DNA from: Anthoceros angustus
Taxonomy: Eukaryota > Streptophyta > Anthocerotopsida > Anthocerotales > Anthocerotaceae
DNA: 64,000 bases
Direction of reading: 5' to 3'
Assembly: GCA_010909165.1 (NCBI GenBank)
Contig: MU008188.1
Coordinates: 372,001 to 436,000, forward strand
Part shown: positions 1 to 11,682 of the stretch, piece after piece
How positions within the stretch are numbered: position 1 is the stretch's first letter
Layout: every line of letters starts with the position of its first letter
Notes under the pieces: generated by a model
The model's database searches: none
Seen by the model: the letters and a program-made list of their open reading frames with translations, nothing else
What the model was told of the DNA's origin: nothing
Position numbers and translations under genes: made by a program

Positions 1-766
1 GTTGTATGAGAAGGGAACAAACGTACTGGGCCACCATTTGCATGAGTGTTGCGGATGCTGCCTTGATCTGCGACACAGTCGTGCACAGATACATCCAAGT
101 TAGTTCTGGGCATCATAGCCGTCATCTTCACAACAGGCTATGCTATTCAACCTTACCGCCATAATGAGAAGACTTTGCAAAGCAAATCATCTGGTAGCGT
201 CAGGCTGTTGTATGCTATCAGACTGTGAATGCCACTGCTTGATAACGTGTTCCCAGACTTTGCCAATGAACTCAATACACCCACCAACTCCATGAACTCA
301 CAATTTGCTCCCCCCTGTGCTTCAGAATCTCTCTTTTTCATGAGACCACCCTGTTTGACATTTTTGATTTGGACGTGATGCGATGTACCCAACCTTACAG
401 CTACAGTTAACCAATTTTAAACATTATAGTTCGGTGTCACAGCGTTTGGGAAGTGGACTCAACATGCCAAAATCTAATATGCAAAACCAAGACCCTACCA
501 CAGCCAGAACCATACCTAACGCAGAGAAGTTGAAACAGGAGACAGCCAGCTGAAATCAAGAGGAAGCATCAACTGAGATAAGTGAAGACTGCTGCACCTT
601 CGGATGCATTCCAGCAAACATAGGAAGAACAGAGGTCTTGCAGGGACGCAGGTGTCCTGTGTGGAACTGCTTGTCCAAGCTCCAAAGCATGCAGAGTTAC
701 GCCAGCAGCCCTTCATAACACCAAAGATGACCATCAGACAAAATCGGCATGCTTCTTGAGAAACAC
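1..766. other. Unassigned left edge
   Basis: No gene can be supported here. Minus-strand reading frames exist (about 153-392 and 516-770) and could be 3' exons or 3' UTR of the fascin-like gene to the right, but they show no trefoil motif or other recognisable domain. The sequence is not repetitive. Confidence 0.4.
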
Positions 767-3516
767 TCAACCTGGAGGAACGTCACATTCTGCATTACTG
801 TTGCCAAATAAGATACACGGCAAGCTCAAAGTGTGGAAAGAAATGTACCTCTGTATGCTTTCAGCTGCAGTGCGTGGAGGTCCTGCTGATGTAGGATCAA
901 TACTTTGCCTGCCTCTAAATCCTGGCCCACGCAAAATCTGCACGCCTAGGGTGCTGCCCAATTGGCGTCTGGAACCGGGAGTCTGACCCACAGCTGGCTC
1001 ACAGCGGCTAGCAGCTGCCAGACAGACGAAGTTCTGCGGGGCAGCTGTCGCAGCTGCAGCATCCACATCAATCAAGTGGAACACTTCCCATCGGGTTGGG
1101 ACAGTGCGGACTGCCCGTACGCTCCCACAGGGCTCTACACTTAAAAAACGCCTGGCAAAGACACACCATGTTACTATCTTGCTCGACCACTCAGACTGGT
1201 TGGACCTACCAGAACACAGAAAAAGTTCAAAAGAAATCTTCAAGCAACATAGCTATCTGACCTTTTGCCACTGATTTTCCGTACAGTTTGAATAGTAAAA
1301 CCAGCAATGCTCCTATCCAAAACACTGCCTTCATGAAAGGCACAAGCTGCTCGCTTCAATACAGAGCTCGATACAGGTTTGATCTCAAACAAAGAAGTCA
1401 AGGCGGGAAAGTGCACAGCTGGTTCATTTGACTGCGCACAATGCAGGGGCAGTGGTGAACCATGCTATCAGCTAACAACGCGATCTGGGGATGCAAAGAC
1501 TTCCAGAACAACCATAGGCTTCCCCTAAAATGAAACAAGAAAAACCACAACACAATGGAATGAGCTTAACCTGTAATATACGGCCAGTTGAGTCTGCAAA
1601 CATGTAGACATCAGCTCCATCCTTTGGTGAGGGTACAGCTAGTAATGTATAAAGTGAGTCCCCATGATATCTTAATTGCCAAGCCCCAACATTTTCCACC
1701 TCTTTCCTAGTACGAGTAACGCAGGAACACAGCTTTCGCTTTGGAGCACTGTCATCCGAAGTGGGACCCCTCCCATTGACAGGAGAAGAGGTGTCTTCTT
1801 CAGGTGCATCGGGGTCCGCTGCCAGGCAGCCTCCCATTACACTTTTGATTAAAACTCTTGATCCACTTGCCAGCTCCAGATAAAACTGCTCTGATTTCTT
1901 TGAATGCAGGCCATTGCATAGCACTGTACCAGAGGGCTCAGTTGACATGTACCTTGGAAGCTCCGTCTGTGTTTGCCCTTCCCTTTGAAATGGATGAATG
2001 CTGACTTTGGGGACTCTTTCACAATGCTCCAACTGCAGGGTGAACATTTCCAACCCACGAACTTGATCTAGACGGGCCGTGCAAACCATCCCATCTGGTT
2101 CAGCGCTCAACTGAAACACAAAACAAGCTTTCAGGTTTAAGTTCCACTTCAAGCTATCACTTGATAGTAACAGGAGGCAAAAGTATCATGCAGATGTCAA
2201 AAGACTCACCACTCGGGACCCATCTGCAGTTCTGATAGTGCAAAAAGTAGGATGCGACAGATGACTATCATTACTGCCCAGATTCCTGGTTTTCTGCCCA
2301 TATTCCTTTATATTGTCCCTGGCTATTAGCAACACATCTTGGTTCGTCTCCAAGACAGTCTGTCTTGCATCATGCTGCCTGGAAGGCACAAGTGGTGGAA
2401 ATATCAAATCAAGAAGGAGTTCCTCACAGCAGCATGGAGCCTGCACACATTGAGGAAAGATCCACCGTAAGTATTAGACGAGAGAGCTTCCATGGGCGTA
2501 ACCCTGTAGAAAGTTTAAGGCTCTCTCAAGCCTGACTAATAGAGAGAAACTTGAATTCCAGAGTGACAGACACAAATGATGCGACATGGACTGGACATGC
2601 TTGAGACTTGCATGCAACTTGGCATACCTCAGCACGAGCACTGACAACAGGCATGCAAGCACACAAATATTTCCCATTGTGTGCCTTGAGAGTTACTCGA
2701 ACAGGACCTCGCACCGCCCTGCTGTGGAAAGAGAGATATTGACACAGACATCACAAAGGTGTGCAACTAGAAATTAAGGCAAAGTGCGAGGGTACTTGGA
2801 AGCAGGTTAAGGATGTACAGATTGCAGTCTGACAAAGGCCCTTCCATAGCCTCCTCTTGCAAACTGAAGCACTCCCATTTTCTGGCCGTCTTTGTGCCAC
2901 TCCAAAAGCGACCTTTGTCGTCAGTAGTGAGGTACCCATGACCATGTGCCCTAAATCTCACCCCTTCATCCAGAAGCACAGAGGAATATGATGGAGCGAA
3001 GGATAAGAGTGGCAGCAACTGTTGCATAATTTCCTCAACCCAAGTTCCCTCAAGTCAAAAGTGGAACAGAAACCTGCAAAGCTCAGGAAACACCATCCAA
3101 TGAGGATGGGCACTCATGCGGCAGCATTTCTCCTTACTTGCATTGTCATCCAACTCGAGACCAAATAGAAGATCCTCAGCTTGCAGCTCTATGGTGGCTT
3201 TGGCAACAGACAGCAGGTAACCCCGGCGGCACAGGAACCATCTTTCAACAGAAGATTGCGATGTCGAACCAGCCTGGTCTGTCAGGTCTGCCTGGCCTTG
3301 CCCTTCTCTGGGGAACAAAACCTCCAGCTTGTACAAGTTGGCGACCACGGGCCACAGGACGATGGCACAGCTGAGGCTTTCATCGTGCACGAAGGTGGCT
3401 GTGGAGTGCACATTCGGGGCAAGCGACAACCAGCGGTTGCACCAGGATCTGATTCTGCAAGCAGCAGTTGGCAGCGATTGTCGGGCGCGGGCAAATGAAG
3501 GGCCGCTCCTGGCCAT
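767..3516 (-). CDS. Fascin-like protein with several beta-trefoil repeats (multi-exon; 3' end unsure)
   Basis: At least five exons on the minus strand carry the short strand motif typical of fascin-type beta-trefoil lobes (bulky residue, Y/F-L, small residue): NRWLSLAPN (near 3430), GYLTTDDKGRFW (near 2925), GKYLCACMP (near 2680), GGCLAADPD (near 1820) and RFLSVEPCGSV (near 1140). Fascin and plant DUF569 'actin cross-linking' proteins are built from such lobes and bind F-actin or ligands; function here is inferred from fold only. I chose the ATG at 3516 (MARSGPSF) because the upstream in-frame start would be GTG. Exon 1 probably ends at 3138 before gtaagg. Other borders, and the stop, are not resolved; a last exon ending near 767 is a guess. 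It is head to head with RHL1. The gene could also be a lectin-like trefoil protein. Confidence 0.5.
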
Positions 3517-3819
3517 CCGAGCGTGAAACAGGAATGGCACGGCGCAGCAGAGCGGACTCGGAAGGATCTATTCCAAGCTGCATTGAGTGATTGAGATGCT
3601 AATATCTACTCCTCTTCTTCACGTCATCGGAGCCCAACGCCCAACAAAAAAAGGAGGCGCAAAGGGACGAACCAAGCAGGCCCACCTTCCTTCCGGTATC
3701 AATCATCTCTCTAACAACATACTCGAGTTACACATCTTCTCTCTAAAGACATGTAGCTCGATACGGCACTCTCCATCAGCGCGGGAACCACGTCGCCGTG
3801 GGAAGGAAGCTCAGCCAGC
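3517..3819. promoter_or_regulatory. Divergent promoter region between fascin-like gene and RHL1
   Basis: 303 bp separate the two start codons, which point away from each other, so both 5' UTRs and promoters must lie here. I see no clear TATA box. The bidirectional promoter role is inferred from layout only. Confidence 0.4.
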
Positions 3820-4978
3820 ATGGCCCTCAGCTACAATCCTGTGGCGGATGCGCCTGCGCAGCCTGCCTCCTTCCTGCAGCCAGCCAAGGGTATGTCTCCT
3901 TTAGCCCGGGTCTCACAAATTTTCCGTGTTTTCTTGTGTTTTGTTTCTGACACATCGTGGCTGCGTTGCGTGCAGCTCTGGCCAAGTGCGATGGCAAAGA
4001 CATTGTGAAACGGGGACATCGGAAAACCAAGTTCTTGTTCGCCTTTTCAGGGCTGGTCACACCTGTAGGGAGCGGTCGAATCGGAGAGCTGGCGCAATTG
4101 GATTCCAAGAATCCTGTCCTTTACATCAACTTCCCTCAGGTTGCTGCTCTGCCGTGTCTTGCATTGCTCTTCTGGAGTTGAACTGTCATGTTGATCGGTT
4201 GATTGGTTGCGTCCTGCAGGGACGTTTGAAATTTTTTGGAACCATTGTGTACCCGAAGAACAAATATCTCACTCTGCATTTCCAGCGGGGAGCAGGCAAC
4301 ATTCTTTGTGAGGACTGTTTCGAGAGCTTGGTGAGAAGAGCTACTGGTTTATGCATTGCCGGTGTCTTTCTCTTCACCAGCGCTTGTGCCATTGAGATTT
4401 GAATTTGTAGGTTGTGTTTTCCACAGCTTGGTGGATTGGAACCAAGGATGAAAACCCGGACGAGAAGCAGCTTCAGATGCCGTTAAGTTTGAACAAGGTA
4501 TCTTATGCTGCTGATTATGGCTGCCTGGCCGTAACTGTGCCTGCCGCACCTCCGTCACTGCTGTACTTTTGCGCAACAGGAGCAGTGTCTTGCTGGAGGT
4601 GCTGGTCAATCAGCAGGCAATGAAGAAGCAACCCCCGCCGTCACAAACGGAGCTTCTGTTGTTAACATCAGCGGACCAATTGCGGATGACGACGGTACGG
4701 GTGATGTGAATCTTTCTTCGCCTCAGCAGCAGCCTCTGGATGACGATACTAACATGGATGCCGAGGACGATCCCTTAAAGTCTACCCCCCTACGGTTGTC
4801 GGCACGGACAGCCGGCAAAAAGCTCAAGTATGTAACATTGTCTTCGCTGCTGCTTTTCTCGGTTGTGAAGTATGTCGCCTGAGATTTCTGCGTTCTTGGT
4901 CGCAGTTATGTTGAAGTTTCTTCAGATGAGGAGGATTTATCAGACACTGGCGATGATATGGGCCTCAGTCTTTCCTAG
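3820..4978 (+). CDS. RHL1: DNA-binding protein RHL1, plant topoisomerase VI complex subunit
   Basis: Six exons join in frame to 250 residues: 3820-3889, 3976-4139, 4220-4330, 4411-4497, 4580-4827 and 4906-4978, with introns of 78-86 nt and GT-AG borders. The product carries the RHL1 signatures KNPVLYINFPQG, FFGTIVYPKNKYLTL, CEDCFESLVVFSTAWWIGTK and a following DENPDE. In Arabidopsis RHL1 works with the topoisomerase VI subunits and BIN4 in decatenation during endoreduplication, and mutants lack root hairs; the nuclear role here follows from that family. The N-terminus is short and the C-terminal third is acidic and low complexity, as in the family, ending in a Ser/Asp/Glu-rich tail. The ATG at 3820 sits directly before MALSYNPV. 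It converges on the dioxygenase gene at 5365. Confidence 0.93.
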
Positions 4979-5364
4979 TCAAAGAGGAGAGAATGGAATA
5001 CAATGCAGGTCTGCAAAAGTAGGCTTATTCTAAAGCCGGGGCAGATAATTCTTCAATCGACGAGATTGTTCACTTCGCAATTTACTTTGTACTGCACTAG
5101 TTGTGATTCAACAGCGCACAGATGGCGAAAGGGAGTCCCCAATCTGGTGATCAACTTATGTACAATTTGAGACTGACAAACTGCTAAACTTCCCACTGAA
5201 GGCAGGTGTACCCATACGCTATACCCTCATTTCAGTCTTCTACGCATTGATCAGCGTTACTGGCCTGGGTGGCAACTCGTCTTTTCTTTGCAGCCTGCGT
5301 AGAAACACATTCAGAAACCAAGTCTGTGATACAACAGAAGCCAAGCTAGAAAATCAATTTATGT
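4979..5364. other. Convergent 3' intergenic region
   Basis: 387 bp between the stop codons of RHL1 (+) and the dioxygenase gene (-). It should hold both 3' UTRs and polyadenylation signals. No open frame of note and no repeat was seen. Confidence 0.5.
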
Positions 5365-6789
<1,425 letters not shown>

Positions 6790-6938
6790 GGAATATGAGA
6801 GGTCGGCAGCTTCCAGCGGTAGCGGAACCAAAAAGTAGTAGTTTTGTTTCCTCTCTCTGGAGCCTACAATGCAAAGAAGAGGCAGGGACGGAAAAAGCGA
6901 GGCTCACGGTTAGAGCGGAGGTGCAAAGGGAGCGGGCC
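6790..6938. promoter_or_regulatory. Short divergent promoter, dioxygenase / TIC20
   Basis: Only 149 bp lie between the two start codons, so the genes must share a compact bidirectional promoter or overlap in their 5' UTRs. Inferred from spacing; no core element was recognised. Confidence 0.4.
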
Positions 6939-7652
6939 ATGGCACTGCTTCTCCCCGCGCTGCTGGTGCCAGTGCCGGGCGGCGGAATCCGAGGAGCGGG
7001 CCGAGAGCAGGGTTCCGCAGGCTTACGTGCGGCAAGGACGTTGCGCAGCAGCATTAGCGGTTGCAGGCCTCGAGAGTGCAAGTATCCGGGATCCGGCTTG
7101 GGCTTGGCATCCGGCTTCGGCTTAGGCTTAGGCTGTCGCCAGGTGGTGAGCAGGAGCAAGAGCAGGAGGCAGGCAGGACGGGATGGGTCAGTGGCGGCTG
7201 TGGAACGGCTGGTGGCAGCGTCGGGGTACCTGCTGCCGCTGCTGGACGGGGTGCAGTTCGGGCGCTTCCTCTTCCTGCAATTCCCGGAATCCCAGCTTCT
7301 GCTACAGCCGCTCTTCCCGCTGCTGCAGCTCTACAGCAGCTTCCCCTACTCCAACCTCATCGCCTTCTTCACCCTGTACCTGGCAGTGGTGAGGAACCCC
7401 AGCTTCAGCCGGTACGTGCGCTTCAACAGCATGCAAGCTGTGGTGCTGGACGTGCTGCTCATCCTGCCGTCCGTGGTGGAGCGCACCTTCCAACCCCGCG
7501 GAGGCCTCGGATTCCAGGTCCTGGTGATCCTGGACAACACCGTCTTCCTCTTCCTCGTGGCCTGCTTCCTCTTCGGGGTCTCCTCCTGCATTCTGGGCAA
7601 GACCCCAAGGCTGCCCATTGTGGCAGACGCTGCTGATGCACAGGTGTACTAG
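6939..7652 (+). CDS. TIC20-like plastid inner envelope import protein
   Basis: A single uninterrupted frame of 237 residues. Residues 1 to about 75 are rich in Ala, Gly, Ser and Arg and poor in acids, as expected of a chloroplast transit peptide. The rest has four hydrophobic segments: SGYLLPLLDGVQFGRFLF, the stretch ending YSNLIAFFTLYLAV, the conserved TIC20/Ycf60 segment RFNSMQAVVLDVLLILPSVV, and VLVILDNTVFLFLVACFLFG. TIC20 forms part of the preprotein channel of the inner chloroplast envelope; distant paralogues (TIC20-IV/V type) are also known and I cannot say which this is. An upstream in-frame start at 6795 exists, but ATG 6939 (MALLLPALL) gives a normal transit peptide. The absence of introns is notable beside intron-rich neighbours. 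Confidence 0.85.
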   Translation: MALLLPALLVPVPGGGIRGAGREQGSAGLRAARTLRSSISGCRPRECKYPGSGLGLASGFGLGLGCRQVVSRSKSRRQAGRDGSVAAVERLVAASGYLLPLLDGVQFGRFLFLQFPESQLLLQPLFPLLQLYSSFPYSNLIAFFTLYLAVVRNPSFSRYVRFNSMQAVVLDVLLILPSVVERTFQPRGGLGFQVLVILDNTVFLFLVACFLFGVSSCILGKTPRLPIVADAADAQVY

Positions 7653-7767
7653 GTGGTAGAAGAAAGGCAGCCTTTTGCACTTCTACTACCACCACGTTGT
7701 TTTATAAAGATGGTGAGAGAGACATAGATTGCTGCAAGGCAGCACGCTTGACGACAATCTGAGTTTC

Positions 7768-9326
7768 TCATCGAGGCTTTCTGGATTGAGGAGCAGGAGG
7801 AACCACGATGGGAGCCCGGGGAACGGGCTGCCCATCCTGCCGCCACCTCCAGTCTCCCTCGGGGGACATGATAAAATACTTAGGGCTCCACTCCTCACTG
7901 TCCGCTGCCTCCATTTTCTTCCGGCGCTGCCGTTGCTGCTCTTCCACGCTGTTCTTCGCCTCTCTGGCCTTGTCCCAATCCCGCTTCAGGATGCCGTCAG
8001 TGAGCGAGGCCCAGACTACAATGGATTCCGTCGGAGACAGCTCCTGCAGCATCATCGTCACCATGAGCGTCTCGACATGACAAGAAGCCTAAAACAAAGC
8101 AAGGGAACGTGAAAAAAAAATCGTCACCTTCTCGTCCTCGAAAGCAGGTGCTGGCAAGCCGGACAGAGCTCTGCTACCGTCATAGAAGACGCTGGCTTTT
8201 CCTGTGCGCTTGTCTTCAATGGACACAATCCTGCACCCGACGACGTGTGAGAGCAGCAAGGCGAGTGTCCAAGGGGTAGCAAAAGCAAGCAAGGCAGCAG
8301 CGAGCGAGCCAGCGAGCCAGCGAAACATACTTGTCCCACTTGCCGTTGAGCTCGAACAGAGTTTGGCCAGTGCGGGTGTCCCAGACCTTGCCTTGCACCC
8401 GGTTGTAAGCTCCAAGCAGGCCGAACAAACCCCTGGCTCGGCAGCTCACGGTGGCCTCGAACCCGGACTGCGCACAGGATACAGTGGTTTGGCCAACCCA
8501 TTCCGCGCCCGGCCAGGGAAAGAAGCGGAAGTTGAGATTGGGAGCACTCAATTCGTACTTTTCTTGCTTCTGCCGCAACACCAAAAGACGGGGTCCCACT
8601 ATTGTTACCTCCATGTTGCTTCCTACACGCACAGGTACCGAAGCCCATCAGGATTGATGCTTGGCCTGCACGGTGGATGCAAGTTACAAGGCGGCATGGA
8701 TCCAGAGTCCCGACCATAAAACCGAGGCTCCGGTCGCTGCCACCACGAAAGCTCAATTTCCCGCTCCTCATTGGTGGCGTGCAGGGCGGTGACAGGCGGA
8801 TGGTGAGACACCTGTTGCCACTCGTGGATTCGGCATAAAAACGGGTCAGCACGATGGCACGATTGAACTTGCCTCTTCACGCAAATGCATCACCGTGCTG
8901 GAAGACATAGCGCAGTTTCGAGTTTAGGAACCGAAAAACCATAAGCACCTGCTCAAGCAGGACATTGAGATCACCGGCGGTGACGTGGTGCGTTTCTCCC
9001 AACACAGGATTGTAAGGAGCTCTGAGGAAAACCGGAGGCCTGATGGTGGAAATGTGCCATCGCACAACGGCTAGAAACCGATCCAAAGCAGTGGGGGCCT
9101 GCGCGCACTGGGCCAGAAGGTCGTGAGAGTAGCAGTACACTGACTCTCCGTACAACTGTAGCTGCGATTTGGGAAGATTGAGCTGCGCAGGAATTCGGAA
9201 GGAGGAAAGATCGGCCCCCGGTCGCACGCCCTTCAACAAGTCTAGCACCCGCTTCAGGAGGTTGTCTCCTTCGACTTTGATCGGATCTAGCCCCAAGGGC
9301 GGTGTAATCCTCGGCACTGCCGTCAT
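7768..9326 (-). CDS. Oxysterol-binding protein-related protein (ORP), plant short type
   Basis: Five exons join in frame. Exon 1 (9326-8949) holds the lid region and NPVLGETHH; it joins LLEQ|VSHHPPVTALHATNE, giving the ORP fingerprint EQVSHHPP across the splice. Exon 2 (from 8811) ends FYG|SNMEVTIVGPR; exon 3 contains GLFGLLGAYNRVQGKVWD and ends KWDK|IVSIEDKRTGKASVFYD; the last exon begins ASCHVETLMV and ends with the stop at 7768. The C-terminus has the plant ORP tail, with the RQRRKK basic cluster followed by EEWSPKYF. There is no PH domain or FFAT motif, as in plant ORP3/ORP4 groups. ORPs move sterols or phosphoinositides between membranes; the lipid carried here is unknown. ATG 9326 (MTAVPRIT) is preferred to an open frame extending further upstream. 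Confidence 0.92.
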
Positions 9327-11682
9327 AACGCCCTCACTGATTGACTGACTGAGAGGGGAGGGGAGGAGAGGAGAGGAGAGATGAGGAGAGTAGCATATGT
9401 AGAGGAGCCAGCATTCTTCACTCTCACGCCCGCCCAGGTGACCCGGGCCGGACACCAGCTAGAACTGCACCGTGTGCCAGGTGGTGCTAATGAAACTGCT
9501 GTTGCGATGCTTCTACGTAGCCTTATGTATTTCCTCTGCTGTATCTCCAGCCCAATCCAATAGCCGCCACATGTCCCAAAGGACTGGCTACTTGTACACT
9601 GCTGGGCGATGGAAACGGGCTAGGAAACTCACCGTTTGTCCGCAACCGTGGAAGGCTGAATTGCTGAATTCCCAGGTTTAACACACCTGTACATGTATAC
9701 CCTCGGGCATGGAATAATCTCCATATCTAACAACATCAATCTCCATGTATCCATATGGATTCGTGGTTCTCCCTTATTCTTAAAGCAGGCACTTGCTCGC
9801 CTACTTGGCCCAGGCGTGCCAAGTTCTTGTTAATTACAAAGGCACGAGTTAGATATGCGTTAATCAATCATAAATTTATAATAAAGATATAGAATGAGAA
9901 CGTGCACTCTCCATTTCTCAAATTGGTCTACATTGTTGTTCCCCAAACTATTACGGGGCACGGCATCCGCATATTATCGTTGCAACGTTGTTGGGCGCTG
10001 CTTGCGAAAAGGAGGTCATGCTCGTTGCAAAACGACTGTAATGTTTTACAGAAACAACTCATAATGCAGATGACCTAGACGAATGGTACCTACTACAGTA
10101 AACCGCTAGTACAGTGGTATGGTATACGGAATGTGCACCGTCCGCTATTTGAGTTTGACATTTTTTACTCTCTCTCTACGGTTTTGGGCGCAGCTGATTT
10201 GGGCCGAAGGTGCACTTGAGCGGTTTGGCCTTTTAGAAAAGTTTATGCTGCAGCTTTGGGGTTTTGTTTTCGGATGTAGTTCCAGAAAAGCCTTGTCCAT
10301 ATGGTACATGTATTGGTTTAGGGTTTTCACATCGGGAGCCACGTGTCCACATGGTGCGTATGCTGGTTTAGGGTTTTCACATGTGATTCCCGATGTTTCA
10401 AAGTACATGGGTGCTCCACAATGGATAGTAGACCTCCCTACCTTGTCTAGGGAAAGAATCCGGTTCTTATATCCAGCCGATCCCCCCTGATGTGCGAATT
10501 CCAGAATTCCGGATTCTGCCTCTGGTGCGAATCTTTGAAAGAACCCTGCCTCGAAAGGACGGGGTTCTTATGTCCCACTGACCTCGCCTCTTGAGCGGAT
10601 TCCGGAATTTTGCCCTAACGTTTTTAGGGCGAGTGAAGGCGTGTCCGACACATATCGAGGGTCCCGCTATGGCGGGAACTCGTCATTCCTCCACCTAAGA
10701 TATATTCAAGAATCCGAGCAGGACCAGAATCAAATTGATGAAATAGAATGAGAGAAAATGATTGAACGCCCAGAATGTGGCGTGATTTGCTAGAGGAAAT
10801 CTCCAGCCCGTAGGTACGTTACATGACAAGAAGGGGTCTTCAAAACTAGCTTTGTACTCAACTCCGACAAACAAAATATTGGACGGTGTCACCTTTCCTC
10901 CTTACGCACTGCAATTACGACCGACGACAATGGTTACATCTTTAGGTTGATACGCCTAAAGATTCGACAAATTGATACATTCGACAAATTCTGGACATAC
11001 AAATACTGTACACCGGCAACCACAAGGCCCACCCGTAGCTCAAATTGATTCATAACGTACCTCCATAAAAAGCCACGACCAAACGTAATGACACTTCTTT
11101 TAATCCCAAACAACATACACGTCATCTGTGACATCATAGACATCAAAGCAGACAGCTAAATGAGTAGTGCGGGACAGGCAGGACAGGGAGATACAATCTG
11201 AGACAAAGCTAGAAACTATGTGAGACCAGTTACCCAACAGTTTAAAAAGGACATGGAGCCACGTACAGGAAAAAACGTTGTCCACCCACAAGAAGCTCCG
11301 TCCAAAAGGTGGTCTCTCGTCACCCTATCCAGGATGCCGACAACCGCGCCTATCCCGAGACGCCCCAGCTGCGACAGAGACACCAACCCAGTTCAGACAA
11401 GTTCCACATGAGCGACTCATTACTGCAAATGCAGGTCCCCATAAATGGAGCACACTAATAAGCCGTTCAGTCACAAATATCTCCCTGATACACAGCCTTC
11501 AGTTGTTCAAATCAAGCTCAATCCTAGGTCGCCTATCTTCTATCACAACACTACTGATGAATATAGAATTGACAACAGAAATATCTGCTTTACCTGGAAC
11601 TCCTAACCTCTCATAATGACAGCATGCTAGCACATGCTCTTTGGTAACAAACGTGCGCACCAAAGGGCCAAGGAGACCAATC
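9327..11682. other. Intergenic region without a supported gene
   Basis: 2.36 kb between the ORP start and the stop of the ARM-ankyrin-RING gene. I find no conserved protein. It includes a CT/GA-rich stretch at 9350-9385 just upstream of the ORP start, AT-rich sequence at 9800-9900 and a 50-bp tandem repeat at 10296-10395. Several EcoRI-like GAATTC/GGAATT stretches lie at 10490-10620. Promoter elements of the ORP gene should lie at its left end. Confidence 0.4.
10296..10395. repeat. 50-bp tandem duplication containing a telobox-like motif
   Basis: Two imperfect 50-bp units start at 10296 (tccatatggtacatg) and 10346 (tccacatggtgcgta). Each contains tggtttagggttttcac, whose complement is AAAACCCTAAA, a telobox-type motif found in plant promoters. 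Confidence 0.65.

Noticed and set aside
6795-6938. Upstream N-terminal extension of the TIC20 frame
   Set aside because: The frame is open but overlaps the short divergent promoter, and the ATG at 6939 already gives a transit-peptide-like start.
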